Of a DNA stretch of 33,123 nucleotides, positions 25,002 through 33,123 are shown in pieces; the first letter of the stretch is position 1, and each line of letters opens with the position of its first letter. The stretch comes from a candidate division TM6 bacterium GW2011_GWF2_30_66. Its GTDB lineage: Bacteria; Babelota; Babeliae; Babelales; Vermiphilaceae. Position numbers and translations under genes: made by a program. The stretch is taken from the NCBI GenBank assembly GCA_000989195.1, contig LBOA01000007.1, positions 1-33,123 of the forward strand, in the 5' to 3' direction. Under the pieces are notes generated by a model, which did not search any database, was not told the DNA's origin, and was given only the letters and a program-made list of their open reading frames with translations.

Positions 25002-26285
25002 CTAATTCGCCAATAACCTGCATATCGCATCTTCTAATTCTAATTTACATGATGGAGAATTAATAGATTTTGATATATAGCCACCATTTAAAATAGAAAA
25101 TACTAACGTGTCGTCACAAGCTTTAATGTATCCTGAAAGCGCAGAAACGCCTGCCAAACTCCCAGTTTTCGCCTTAACATTAGGTGCAAGATCAACCATT
25201 CTATTTTTTAATGTACCGTCAACCCCTGCTACAGATAATATACTAATAAAACAATCATAATATGTTTGCTTGTAAGCCCAAGAAAGCAATTTTACTATTT
25301 GCTCGGCAGACACCAAATTATATCTAGAAAGTCCAGAACCATCATAAATCTTTATTTTACTTGAACTTATACCAACTTTATTTTTCAAAAAATTTTTTAA
25401 TGCCTCAAGCCCACTTTCCCAAGTTCCAACGCTATTATATTTAACTGAACCTGCTTTTTTAAACATACAATCAGCGTATAAATTGTCAGAATCTTTCATC
25501 ATAACACTTAACAATTCATATAATTTTTTGGACTTATGACTTAAAATTATAGCCGCTTTTTTATCCCCAATAAAATTTTTACAAACTATCTTGCCATTTA
25601 AAACTATATTATATTTTGCAAACAAATATTCAAAAAATTTTATTCCGTCAAAGAACATTGCATCAAGCTTTTTTTCATTTATAAAATTAACACAGTTTAC
25701 TTGATTTATAGAAACTGATTTTCTGTCTATAATTAATGAATCAACGAAATTAAACCATGACTGACCTATGCAATCTATCGTAGAACCTGGAGCAAAATAT
25801 TCACTATCAAATACCCCTTTATCTACACAAAAATCACCATTAATTTTTTTAATACCAATTTTTTGCAGACTCTTAAATAAACTATCAACATCAATAGACG
25901 TTAAAGATGGATCTCCTGATCCTACAATATACAAATTTCCTTCAACAGAATTTAGGCCCAAATAACCATCAGTCAAAATTAAAGTTTCAAACCTATAATC
26001 TTTTCCAAGTACATCTAGAGCCAGCAAACTCGAAAATATCTTTGTATTACTTGCAGGTATAAACAATTGATTTTGATTTTTAGAATATATAACTTTCTTT
26101 TTTTTAGTTGAATATATCTCTACACCAGTATGCAAAACTAAATGCTTACTAATTATAGCATCTATTTTTTTTACTAAATTCTTACTGCTCAGATCTTTAA
26201 CACCAGCAAAAACTACAAAAACATTAATATTTAAAATCAAACTAAAAATTATAATTTTTTTAATAAAACATTTAAAAAAAATCAC
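25002..26285 (-). CDS. dacB: D-alanyl-D-alanine carboxypeptidase/endopeptidase (PBP4 family, S13)
   Basis: 427 residues from GTG 26285, which has GGGGA 7 bases upstream; a TTG at 26300 would add five residues. An N-terminal signal of about 25 residues is followed by the S13 catalytic set: SNTK (nucleophile Ser79 in this numbering) in IPASNTKIFSS, SDN in MKDSDNLYAD, and KTG in VKAKTGSLAGVS. The DGSGLSRYN family box is also present. The enzyme trims D-Ala from peptidoglycan stem peptides and cuts cross-links in the periplasm. With the VanX-like gene 100 bases upstream it suggests active wall turnover. Confidence 0.95.
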   Translation of the reverse strand: MIFFKCFIKKIIIFSLILNINVFVVFAGVKDLSSKNLVKKIDAIISKHLVLHTGVEIYSTKKKKVIYSKNQNQLFIPASNTKIFSSLLALDVLGKDYRFETLILTDGYLGLNSVEGNLYIVGSGDPSLTSIDVDSLFKSLQKIGIKKINGDFCVDKGVFDSEYFAPGSTIDCIGQSWFNFVDSLIIDRKSVSINQVNCVNFINEKKLDAMFFDGIKFFEYLFAKYNIVLNGKIVCKNFIGDKKAAIILSHKSKKLYELLSVMMKDSDNLYADCMFKKAGSVKYNSVGTWESGLEALKNFLKNKVGISSSKIKIYDGSGLSRYNLVSAEQIVKLLSWAYKQTYYDCFISILSVAGVDGTLKNRMVDLAPNVKAKTGSLAGVSALSGYIKACDDTLVFSILNGGYISKSINSPSCKLELEDAICRLLAN

Positions 26286-26389
26286 AAGAAATCCCCGCAA
26301 ATAAAATAATAAAAATATAAAAATTTTAAGCCTTAATTATACAATTTTACATTTTAATAAACAAGAATTTCTCGACAACTAAATTTAAC

Positions 26390-27166
26390 TTATTCTATGG
26401 CAAAATTAAAATAGCTACTGTCTATGCCGGCAGGATAAGGCTCAGGTTTAAATGTAAAATGCCACCATTCTTTTGAATATGGCTCAAAACCAAACTTCTC
26501 CATAACATTTCTCAAATATATTCTATTTTTTTTATATTCTTCTTCAATAAGACTATTTTCAAAATGCGAAGCTATGTCAAATAAATCAAACGACGACCCC
26601 ATATCAACAGTTCCATCATCCAAAAATTTAATTTCAAAGCCATCTAATAATTTACGTTTTTTTTCTATAATTCTGTGTAACTTTTGCCCATCTTTAATAA
26701 TAGTTACATCTACTGTAGCACCTCTACTGTGCCCCGAACGTCTTGCAATATATCCAAGCTCAAAAGCATCTGCTTTATTTACCCTTGGATAATATTGGTT
26801 TTTTTTCTTTTGATTTTCAACATCTTTACTCCACCTAACAAAATGATCAACTGCCATTTGTGGGCGATATGCATCATAAACAACCAAGCAATAACCATCT
26901 TTTTTTACTTCTTGCTGCACTTTTTTAAGCGCCTGCGCAACTTGTTCAATTAAAACAACACAATCTTTTTTATAGCCGTCTACTGGAGTGCCCAAAAAAT
27001 TTTCATTTGTTATATAACGCAAAGACGTCATAATTGTAGGATCAATTTCACTCAGCTCAACAAAACCTTTTGATCTAGCATATTGTGATAATGCAAAACA
27101 AGAACCAAAGCTAACAAAAATAATTAAAAAAAATACCATAAAACTTTTATGTTTTAAAAAAATCAT
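26390..27166 (-). CDS. D-Ala-D-Ala dipeptidase (VanX/DdpX family, M15)
   Basis: 258 residues with a signal peptide at about 8-25 (FMVFFLIIFVSFGSCFA). The M15D zinc site is complete: YDAYRP (Arg101), SGHSRGATVD (His146, Asp153) and EWWHF (Glu233, His236). Enzymes of this family split D-Ala-D-Ala. With an export signal it would act in the periplasm, like DdpX, releasing D-Ala from wall turnover products rather than giving vancomycin resistance. It lies upstream of dacB on the same strand, and the pair probably cooperates: cross-link cutting, then dipeptide hydrolysis and reuse. Confidence 0.92.
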   Translation of the reverse strand: MIFLKHKSFMVFFLIIFVSFGSCFALSQYARSKGFVELSEIDPTIMTSLRYITNENFLGTPVDGYKKDCVVLIEQVAQALKKVQQEVKKDGYCLVVYDAYRPQMAVDHFVRWSKDVENQKKKNQYYPRVNKADAFELGYIARRSGHSRGATVDVTIIKDGQKLHRIIEKKRKLLDGFEIKFLDDGTVDMGSSFDLFDIASHFENSLIEEEYKKNRIYLRNVMEKFGFEPYSKEWWHFTFKPEPYPAGIDSSYFNFAIE

Positions 27167-27228
27167 AATCTTCCCTTTGGTTTTAAAACTATTGGTTAAA
27201 ATTTTTAATTTATTAACACCAAACTTTT

Positions 27229-27245
27229 ACTTCTTTCAAAGAAGT
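27229..27245. promoter_or_regulatory. dyad-symmetric site between divergent genes
   Basis: ACTTCTTT-C-AAAGAAGT, 8-bp arms with a 1-base centre, lies between the divergent VanX-like and MNT genes. A 1-base loop cannot form a stable hairpin, so a protein-binding operator is likelier than a terminator. Confidence 0.4.
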
Positions 27246-27380
27246 TTCACATATTTAAAATAATTTAACAATAAATTAATCATTAATTCGAACCAATAAA
27301 GCAACTCCAATTATCTTGTCTAAATAACGCAAACCTGTAAAACTATTTTTATGAACCAAAATAAAATAATAGAGGTACGC

Positions 27381-27701
27381 ATGATAGATAAAAAAACCAT
27401 AGAAGAAGTAAAAAATCGCCTTGTAAAAACATACAACCCACTTGCAATATATATTTTTGGGTCTTATGCATGGGGAAGTCCAACAGAAGATAGCGATCTT
27501 GACTTGCTAATTATCATTGATAAATCAAACGAAAAATCTTATTCTCGCTCAATAGCTGGCCATAAAGCTTTATTTGGAGTTGGAATCTCAAAAGATATAA
27601 TCATTTACACAAAAGAAGAATTTGATAAAATTTCAGAAAACATAACAACTCTTGGTTATAAAATAAAAAGAGAAGGGGAGCTTATTTATGCAAGGGCATA
27701 A
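27381..27701 (+). CDS. MNT-type minimal nucleotidyltransferase (antitoxin of a HEPN/MNT pair)
   Basis: 106 residues from ATG 27381, which AGAGG precedes by 5 bases; an upstream ATG at 27351 has no ribosome site. The pol-beta-like nucleotidyltransferase motif is complete: IFGSYAWGSPTEDSDLDLLI, with GS and the DxD pair, and a third acid in KDIIIYTKEEF. MNT proteins AMPylate or otherwise silence HEPN RNase toxins encoded next to them. Here the next gene is only a HEPN stub, overlapping by 14 bases. The antitoxin therefore appears to be an orphan. Confidence 0.88.
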   Translation: MIDKKTIEEVKNRLVKTYNPLAIYIFGSYAWGSPTEDSDLDLLIIIDKSNEKSYSRSIAGHKALFGVGISKDIIIYTKEEFDKISENITTLGYKIKREGELIYARA

Positions 27702-27738
27702 AGAATGGCTTGACTCCGGTCAAAAAAATATTTTTTAA
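27688..27738 (+). pseudogene. truncated HEPN-domain gene (stub)
   Basis: ATG 27688, with GGGGAG upstream, encodes MQGHKEWLDSGQKNIF and stops at TAA 27736-27738. The pattern H-x-x-WL-x-S/A matches the first helix of HEPN proteins, and the 14-base overlap with the MNT gene is the normal layout. The remaining ~100 codons of a HEPN domain are missing: no continuation is visible before the next gene end at 27761. The HEPN toxin is therefore deleted. Confidence 0.55.
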
Positions 27739-27760
27739 AATTTAATATAATTTAATATTT

Positions 27761-28783
27761 TTAAAATTTTTTCACCAAATTAATTAACTTCCCCTGCTTA
27801 AATCCATTAATATTATCAATAGTTGCATTTAAGATTCTTTCAAGCGCCTCGCATGTATTAAATGCATTATGTGGCGTAATAATAACATTTGGCATACTCA
27901 ACAAAACACGATTTTCTTCCAAAATTTTTGTATCACATTTACTTTTAAAATCTCTATTTTCCAACTCCCGCTCTTCAATCAGATCACACTCGCCTTCTAA
28001 AACATCAAGCCCCGCACCTGCAATTTTCTTTGCTTTAAGAGCTCTTACTAAAGCTTCTGTGTCAATTATACCTCCCCGAGAAGTGTTTATTATAATCGCA
28101 TTTTTACGCATTATATCAAATTTTTCATCATCTATTAAATGGTGTGTACCCTCACAATGAGGCACATGAAGCGTAACAATATCTGATTTTTCGAGCAATT
28201 CTTGCAAACTAACATAAGAAAAATTTCCATCTTTTTCCAATTCAGCATCTTTACAGACATCAAAAGCAAGAACCTTCATTCCAAAACCATTAGCAATTTT
28301 AATGACATATTTGCCTATATTCCCTGTTCCTACAACACCTAAAACTTTATATTTCAAATCAAATCCACACAAACCTGTTATATCAAAGTTTCCTTTTCTC
28401 GTTCTATTAACAGACTCTACAATTTTTCTACTTAATGCCAAAATTAACGCAAAAGTATGCTCAGCAACAGTATTCTTGCCATAATTTGGCACATAACAAA
28501 CTTGAATACCTCTATCATGACAAGCTTTTAAATCAATATGATCAAAGCCAACACTCCTTGTTGTTACAAGTTTTAAATTGGGCATATTTTGTAAAACTTT
28601 TTTATCAACTTTTGAATGCACAAAAACAGAGATAATTTCTAAATCTTTAAATTCACTGGCATTTTCAGAATTAAGAATTTGATCAGAAAGTGAATAATTA
28701 ACAAATAAAAGCTCATCATCTAAAAAAGCCTTTTTTAATATTTCTTCTTCGCTACTATCAATTTCAAAAAATCCAATTTTCAT
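27761..28783 (-). CDS. D-2-hydroxyacid dehydrogenase, D-lactate dehydrogenase type
   Basis: 340 residues from ATG 28783; GGAGG sits 8 bases before it, so a longer start at 28804 is rejected. The NAD-binding site is GVVGTGNIGK (152-157). Catalytic residues are Arg236 in NTSRGG, Glu265 in VLEGE and His305 in TPHNAF. The insertion after VLEGE and the tail order match LdhA-like D-lactate dehydrogenases, which reduce pyruvate to D-lactate and recycle NADH in the cytoplasm. The start lies 1 base past the stop of the SDR gene, so the two are coupled. Confidence 0.9.
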   Translation of the reverse strand: MKIGFFEIDSSEEEILKKAFLDDELLFVNYSLSDQILNSENASEFKDLEIISVFVHSKVDKKVLQNMPNLKLVTTRSVGFDHIDLKACHDRGIQVCYVPNYGKNTVAEHTFALILALSRKIVESVNRTRKGNFDITGLCGFDLKYKVLGVVGTGNIGKYVIKIANGFGMKVLAFDVCKDAELEKDGNFSYVSLQELLEKSDIVTLHVPHCEGTHHLIDDEKFDIMRKNAIIINTSRGGIIDTEALVRALKAKKIAGAGLDVLEGECDLIEERELENRDFKSKCDTKILEENRVLLSMPNVIITPHNAFNTCEALERILNATIDNINGFKQGKLINLVKKF

Positions 28784-28784
28784 T

Positions 28785-29639
28785 TTAAAAACCTCCAATA
28801 GCATTGTAAATAAAATCTGGACAAAGCTGTAACGCTAATTTTACAAATATTTGTCGCCTTGAGATATAAGCAATTTTATCTTTATTTTGTATGGACTCAA
28901 AAATTTGTCGAGCTGCAACATCTATAGGAGTAACCCAATAAGTTCTAGGCATTTGACTAAACTTTGCCGCCTCTATGTCAACCCAGCCAGGGACAATATC
29001 AGTTATATAAACTGGAATTTTACTTTGAATCATGTGATTCCTAACCCCTTCAAGATATCTAGAAATAAATGCTTTAGCGCCAGAATAAACGGGGCAACCC
29101 GCATCGCCTCGCACTCCAGAAATTGAAGAAATTCCAACTAAATGTCCAGATTTTTGATTTTCAAAAAATTCTACTGCCACCTGAGCTGCCACATAAAAGC
29201 CTAACAAATCTACAGCTATCGTCTTTGCATCCTGCTCTTTCTTATTATCTTTTCCAATAAAATCTGCAAACGAAGATACAGCAATTAAAATTAAATCCAA
29301 TCCTCCCATTTCTGCAATTAACTCTACTAATAACTCTTTTGCTTGCTCGTGATTAGAAACATCTATTTGTTTTATATATGTTTTTGTTTCTTTGGCCCCT
29401 TTTGTCTCCTGAATTTCTTTTGAAAGTGATTCGAGCAAATTTAATCTTCTACTAACAAGCCCAACTTGATAGCCACCTTCTGTTGCTAATAATTTTGCAA
29501 CTTGCCGCCCCTGTCCTGAAGTTGCACCAACAACTATCGCACGCCTTACGCAATCTTTTGCTGAAACTGGAACCTCACAAAAAAATATAATTATAAAAAT
29601 AATAGAAACTAATTTACGCAAATAAAAACAAAACTTCAT
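28785..29639 (-). CDS. short-chain dehydrogenase/reductase with N-terminal signal
   Basis: 284 residues from ATG 29639, preceded by GGGG; a start at 29669 is less likely. Residues about 8-27 (RKLVSIIFIIIFFCEVPVSA) are a good signal peptide or anchor. The SDR core follows: cofactor motif GATSGQG (38-44), RR for NADP preference at SRRLN, Ser in SSISG, and the catalytic pair Tyr185 and Lys189 in YSGAK. The usual NNAG is IAVSS. SDRs are normally cytoplasmic, so an export signal is odd; it could be membrane-anchored with a cytosolic face, as in eukaryotic ketosphinganine reductase-like enzymes. Confidence 0.85.
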   Translation of the reverse strand: MKFCFYLRKLVSIIFIIIFFCEVPVSAKDCVRRAIVVGATSGQGRQVAKLLATEGGYQVGLVSRRLNLLESLSKEIQETKGAKETKTYIKQIDVSNHEQAKELLVELIAEMGGLDLILIAVSSFADFIGKDNKKEQDAKTIAVDLLGFYVAAQVAVEFFENQKSGHLVGISSISGVRGDAGCPVYSGAKAFISRYLEGVRNHMIQSKIPVYITDIVPGWVDIEAAKFSQMPRTYWVTPIDVAARQIFESIQNKDKIAYISRRQIFVKLALQLCPDFIYNAIGGF

Positions 29640-29767
29640 AACCCCATCTCCCCATTTAAAAAAGAACAAAAAAATATGCTACCAACATTTTACTTCTAAA
29701 ACATTAATAACATATTCTCAATTAAAAAATCTGCAAAATAATTAAATCTATTAAAACACCTGCTCTT

Positions 29768-30208
29768 TTACCAGCCAAATTCACTATAAAACACACCATC
29801 ATTTATTTTATCAATAACATATCTAAGGTGTGGAATAGTATTTTCAGGCAAAGCATTAAGTGGAAACCATTGCAAATCATCATGCTTGTGAGGCTCCATA
29901 TTTTGTAGCTGGCCCTCCCACTCTTTCGCCTCTATAAAAAAGCCTACTGTTTCATATTTCTCTTTATGCATTGTGTGCAGAACATGCACAACCTTTAAGT
30001 CTTCTTGTTTCACCTTTATTCCAACTTCTTCTAAAGCTTCACGCGCAACAGCTTGCGTTACAGGCTCATTACCATCTACACCACCACCAGGCAAACTATA
30101 AAAACCATCGTAACTACCAGTTTTAGCGCGCCTTATTAGTAAAACATCTTCGCCTTTTCTTAGTATCACCGTAACATAAGTACCAATTTTAAATCGCTCT
30201 TTTATCAT
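29768..30208 (-). CDS. Nudix hydrolase
   Basis: 146 residues. A complete Nudix box, GGVDGNEPVTQAVAREALEE then VGI, covers residues 42-64, with Arg56, Glu57, Glu60 and Glu61 as Mg ligands. It probably hydrolyses a nucleoside diphosphate linked to another group, such as an oxidised nucleotide or a nucleotide sugar, in the cytoplasm. The protein has nothing besides the domain. It stands apart from its neighbours by 130 and 200 bases, so it is probably transcribed alone. Confidence 0.92.
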   Translation of the reverse strand: MIKERFKIGTYVTVILRKGEDVLLIRRAKTGSYDGFYSLPGGGVDGNEPVTQAVAREALEEVGIKVKQEDLKVVHVLHTMHKEKYETVGFFIEAKEWEGQLQNMEPHKHDDLQWFPLNALPENTIPHLRYVIDKINDGVFYSEFGW

Positions 30209-30412
30209 AAATCTTTCCCAAAAACTATTTTATAAAAATATAAACAAATTTTTGTATACCTCAAAAAAAATAATTATCTCTTTAAAGCTAACCAGAACAA
30301 TAATTTTTTTAAGTTAATTTTTACAAGCTAAACAAAATAAAAATTCAACAGATATACGACACTTGAATTATACCTGTTTTATAAAAATTTTTAACAATTA
30401 TTAAAAAAACCT

Positions 30413-31276
30413 TTATTTATCAATTTTTAAATTTGCTGCGACTTTTTGTAATAACTTAGATTTCTCTATGTCATACCCCATTAAAATAAAACCTTCTTTT
30501 ATATTTTTAGAATCAATCTCTTGCTTATAAAAATCCCAAGAAGAATAAACAATTACACCATTTTTATTTGTATCTAAAACATAAACTTTTATTTGTGTGA
30601 GATTTGGAACAATTTTTAAAATAGAACTCGCCATCAACTTACCAAGACCTCTGTCTCTATCTTCAGGCCTAGAAACAATATCTCTTATAAAAACATCTCC
30701 ATAATCATACTCTCCACCAATTCCAAATATCACCGACCCAAGTAACTTATCAGATTTCTTATCTCTTGAATTAACAAAAAATAAAATCTCATCTTTATCT
30801 GAAAAATCGTCCGGTGAAAACACTAATTTACCAAGCTCACAAGCTTTTTCTTTTACCAAATCTAGATTAATATTATTCTTATCCTCTTTTATAAAATCTT
30901 TCATTAATTCTGGACATTTTTCAGGATGCTTACGCCAAAAATCTAATTGCACATCAATCCTAGACAAACAATAAAGATCAGAAACCTTTTTAGTCGCTTC
31001 GAAATAACTTTTATCTTTAGGATTTACCATTTCCCAATCTAAAACTACAAAATTACCCTGCTTATCTTTAGCCAAAAATTTCCCCTCTTTTGTGCTACCA
31101 AGCGACTTATTAACACGCCCTAGCCAATCAGACTTCTTAAGCCCCGCATCAAAAAAAGTTCTAGTTAAAATAAAATATAAAAAAATAAGAAAAAATAAAA
31201 CTAAAACAACATAACCATGACCAATATAATTATAAAGAAATTTTTTAGCATTTTTTTTACTTGTTATACGATTCAT
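30413..31276 (-). CDS. membrane-anchored GNAT-family acetyltransferase
   Basis: 287 residues. A single membrane helix at about 18-40 (YVVLVLFFLIFLYFILTRTF) precedes a soluble domain. The C-terminal half has the GNAT core: strand KLLGSVIFGIGG, strand DVFIRDIVSRPED, and the acetyl-CoA motif DRDRGLGKLMASSIL, with R/Q-x-x-G-x-G as RGLGK. The final segment VYSSWDFYKQE matches the usual last helix and strand. It probably acylates a small molecule or protein near the membrane. The middle region (about 60-150) has no known domain. It is divergent from the MFS gene. Confidence 0.75.
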   Translation of the reverse strand: MNRITSKKNAKKFLYNYIGHGYVVLVLFFLIFLYFILTRTFFDAGLKKSDWLGRVNKSLGSTKEGKFLAKDKQGNFVVLDWEMVNPKDKSYFEATKKVSDLYCLSRIDVQLDFWRKHPEKCPELMKDFIKEDKNNINLDLVKEKACELGKLVFSPDDFSDKDEILFFVNSRDKKSDKLLGSVIFGIGGEYDYGDVFIRDIVSRPEDRDRGLGKLMASSILKIVPNLTQIKVYVLDTNKNGVIVYSSWDFYKQEIDSKNIKEGFILMGYDIEKSKLLQKVAANLKIDK

Positions 31277-31507
31277 AAACTTACTCCTAATTTTTCAAAA
31301 AAAACTTTTAAAACTTAGCTCCATTTTTTAAAGTTCATCGTATCACATTATTTTTTTTTTTACACCAATTAAACAAGATTATTATTTAACTTAAAATTTT
31401 AAGCGAAAGCTTATCAGGTAAAAAATTAAACATTCGCATAACAAAAAACTATTATTATATAAACCCAACACCAATATATTACTAAATTATGCCGTTGCCA
31501 AAACAAA

Positions 31508-32980
31508 ATGACTATGATAAACTTTAAAAATAAGGCCTTAAAACCTTTTTCCTTAAAAAATCACCCAAACAATTTAAAAAATAGAAAAATTATGATAAAA
31601 AATAAATATAAAATGCTATTAATGTTCGCACTATCAAGCTTTCTAACGCCATTTGTTGGCAGCTCAATGAATCTTGCCCTGCCGATAATAGGCAAAGATT
31701 TTGGCATGAATATTATTTCGCTAGGCTGGATTGCAACAATATTTTTACTTTCTACATCAATATTCTTAGTTCCATTTGGTAGATTAGCAGATATTCTAGG
31801 CAGAAAAAAAATATTTATTACTGGAATTATTACATTTACTCTGGCCTCTATTTTATGCGGCCTTTCAAATTCTGGAACATTTTTATTAATAGCACGAGCA
31901 ATACAAGGTATTGGTAGCGCTATGATCTTTGGAACATCTATGGCACTTTTAGTTTCAATATTTCCACCGAGAGAACGCGGTCAAGCTCTAGGATTTAATG
32001 TATCCGGAGCACAAATGGGAAATTCTGTTGGCCCAATAATCGGCGGATTTGTCACCCAATATCTTGGATGGCGGTATATTTTCGCTATTTCTACTATCTT
32101 TGGAGCTATTGTTATTTATCTTGGCTTAAAATATATAGACGGCGAACACGCAAACTCAAAAGGCGAAAAATTCGATATAATTGGCTCAATTTTATATGCA
32201 ATTTCTGTAATTTCTATACTATATGCTCCAAGCATACTCCCATCACTAACTGGATTTGCTATTATTGCAATTGGAATATCCGTTTTTACAATTTTCAGTT
32301 TATACGAAAAAAAGATAAAGCACCCTGTTTTCGATATTGATCTACTGTTAAAAAATAAAAAATTTGCCATGTCTAGCTTAGCCGCGTTACTTAATTTCAG
32401 TGCCGCATTTGCAGTTCCATTTTTAATAAGTATGTATTTACAATACGCAAGAGGCTTTCAACCAAACGAGGCTGGAATTATTTTATTATTTTTAGCAATC
32501 ACAATGGCTATATGTGCTCCAATTGCAGGCAGACTTTCTGATCTAAAAGACAAACAAATTATTGCCGCAACCGGCATGTCTATTGCCGCAACAGCGATAC
32601 TAACTCTTAGTTTTATTCTCACACAAAATACGCCAATATCTGCAATTGCAATCTTACTTGCAATATTTGGATTCGGTCTAAGCTTATTTTCTACCCCAAA
32701 TACACACGCAGCTATGGACTCTGTTTCCCATAAACATTTGGGCCTTGCATCTTCTGTGCTAGGCACAATGCGTATGCTTGGACAAGCTCTTAGTATGTCA
32801 ACAACAATGCTTATATTTTCACTAATTATAGGCAAAGTAAAGATATCAAGCAGCGTATTACCACAGCTTATGCAAAGTATTCATATAATTTTATTTATTT
32901 TTGGAGTTTTATGTATTCTAGGCGCACTTGCATCACTTGTTCGCGGCACAAAAGATAAAGAAATTATAGAGAAAATTTAA
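31508..32980 (+). CDS. MFS drug or metabolite exporter, DHA2/EmrB-QacA type
   Basis: 490 residues, about 14 membrane helices, the count of the DHA2 family. Motif A is GRLADILGRKKIFI between helices 2 and 3; motif C-like GAQMGNSVGPIIGGFV lies in helix 5; the second half has a motif A remnant GRLSDLKDKQII. These proteins export drugs, bile acids or other small molecules with proton exchange. The start is uncertain: ATG 31508 has no clear ribosome site and adds about 28 hydrophilic residues; ATG 31592 is an alternative close to helix 1. No TetR or MarR regulator is adjacent. Confidence 0.9.
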   Translation: MTMINFKNKALKPFSLKNHPNNLKNRKIMIKNKYKMLLMFALSSFLTPFVGSSMNLALPIIGKDFGMNIISLGWIATIFLLSTSIFLVPFGRLADILGRKKIFITGIITFTLASILCGLSNSGTFLLIARAIQGIGSAMIFGTSMALLVSIFPPRERGQALGFNVSGAQMGNSVGPIIGGFVTQYLGWRYIFAISTIFGAIVIYLGLKYIDGEHANSKGEKFDIIGSILYAISVISILYAPSILPSLTGFAIIAIGISVFTIFSLYEKKIKHPVFDIDLLLKNKKFAMSSLAALLNFSAAFAVPFLISMYLQYARGFQPNEAGIILLFLAITMAICAPIAGRLSDLKDKQIIAATGMSIAATAILTLSFILTQNTPISAIAILLAIFGFGLSLFSTPNTHAAMDSVSHKHLGLASSVLGTMRMLGQALSMSTTMLIFSLIIGKVKISSSVLPQLMQSIHIILFIFGVLCILGALASLVRGTKDKEIIEKI

Positions 32981-33123
32981 TTCTCCTAAAAACTATTTTT
33001 TTCATTTAATTCTTTTTTTTATTTAACAATACAGTGGACAGTTTTTGAAAATTTAATAAAAAAAACTTGAGCTTCATAATAACGCTGACATACTGATTTT
33101 TATAATGAATCAGATTAAAAAAA
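32981..33123. other. intergenic tail of the window
   Basis: 140 AT-rich bases after the MFS gene. No hairpin, RNA gene or gene start is convincing. Confidence 0.4.

Noticed and set aside
27275-27300. ATTCGAACC resembling a tRNA T-arm
   Set aside because: No acceptor stem, anticodon arm or D-arm can be built around it.
31395-31415. TAAGC-GAAA-GCTTA mini-hairpin upstream of the MFS gene
   Set aside because: Only 5 bp, not near a gene end, no T tract; probably chance.
1-33123. CRISPR array, rRNA or prophage
   Set aside because: No regularly spaced repeats, rRNA-like conserved blocks or phage structural genes were seen on either strand.

Overview
The window is strongly AT-rich, gene-dense and mostly coded on the minus strand. 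It contains many small secreted or membrane proteins, an ankyrin-repeat protein, paralogue pairs (two TVP38-type membrane proteins, two LysE-type transporters, two HAD phosphatases) and several decaying toxin-antitoxin modules. This mix suggests a host-associated, probably obligately intracellular bacterium with peptidoglycan. Candidatus Dependentiae (TM6, Babeliae) living in protists is my best guess, but this is inference and no marker gene settles it. TGG codes Trp and TGA is used as a stop at two gene ends, so the genetic code looks standard.

Layout. 1-90: 3' tail of an IS5-like transposase. 263-682: small secreted protein. 876-4099: dnaJ, then an S9 prolyl-oligopeptidase-family peptidase, each followed by a hairpin. 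4168-6607: two secreted proteins of unknown function, one with a methyltransferase-like fold signature. 6703-7747: a hicAB module with a nonsense-mutated toxin, lying between two copies of the 3' end of the neighbouring NurA-domain gene. 7611-9159: SufU-type Fe-S scaffold and NurA-domain nuclease in an overlapping pair. 9303-13112: exported HAD phosphatase, small membrane protein, two TVP38-family proteins, a secreted coiled-coil protein.

13189-18618 is the most unusual region. A secreted Hint-domain protein ends in a domain that closely matches the colicin E3 16S rRNA nuclease (D412, H415, E419 in the same spacing). Directly downstream are four tandem paralogues of a small HCC/CPWCG protein, in two alternating subtypes, plus a decayed fifth copy. 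I read this as a polymorphic toxin followed by an array of candidate immunity proteins. Upstream is a 687-residue ankyrin-repeat protein, and beyond it a second copy of the toxin gene's first 30 codons and 5' leader.

18805-24528: second HAD phosphatase, two LysE exporters in an operon with an ABC-F ATPase, and a two-gene ABC exporter with a clear promoter. 25002-27166: two peptidoglycan enzymes (DacB-type carboxypeptidase and VanX/DdpX-type dipeptidase). 27381-27738: MNT antitoxin with a 16-codon stub of its HEPN partner. 27761-32980: D-2-hydroxyacid dehydrogenase, an SDR with a signal peptide, Nudix hydrolase, membrane-anchored GNAT and a 14-TM MFS exporter. No tRNA, rRNA or CRISPR was seen.
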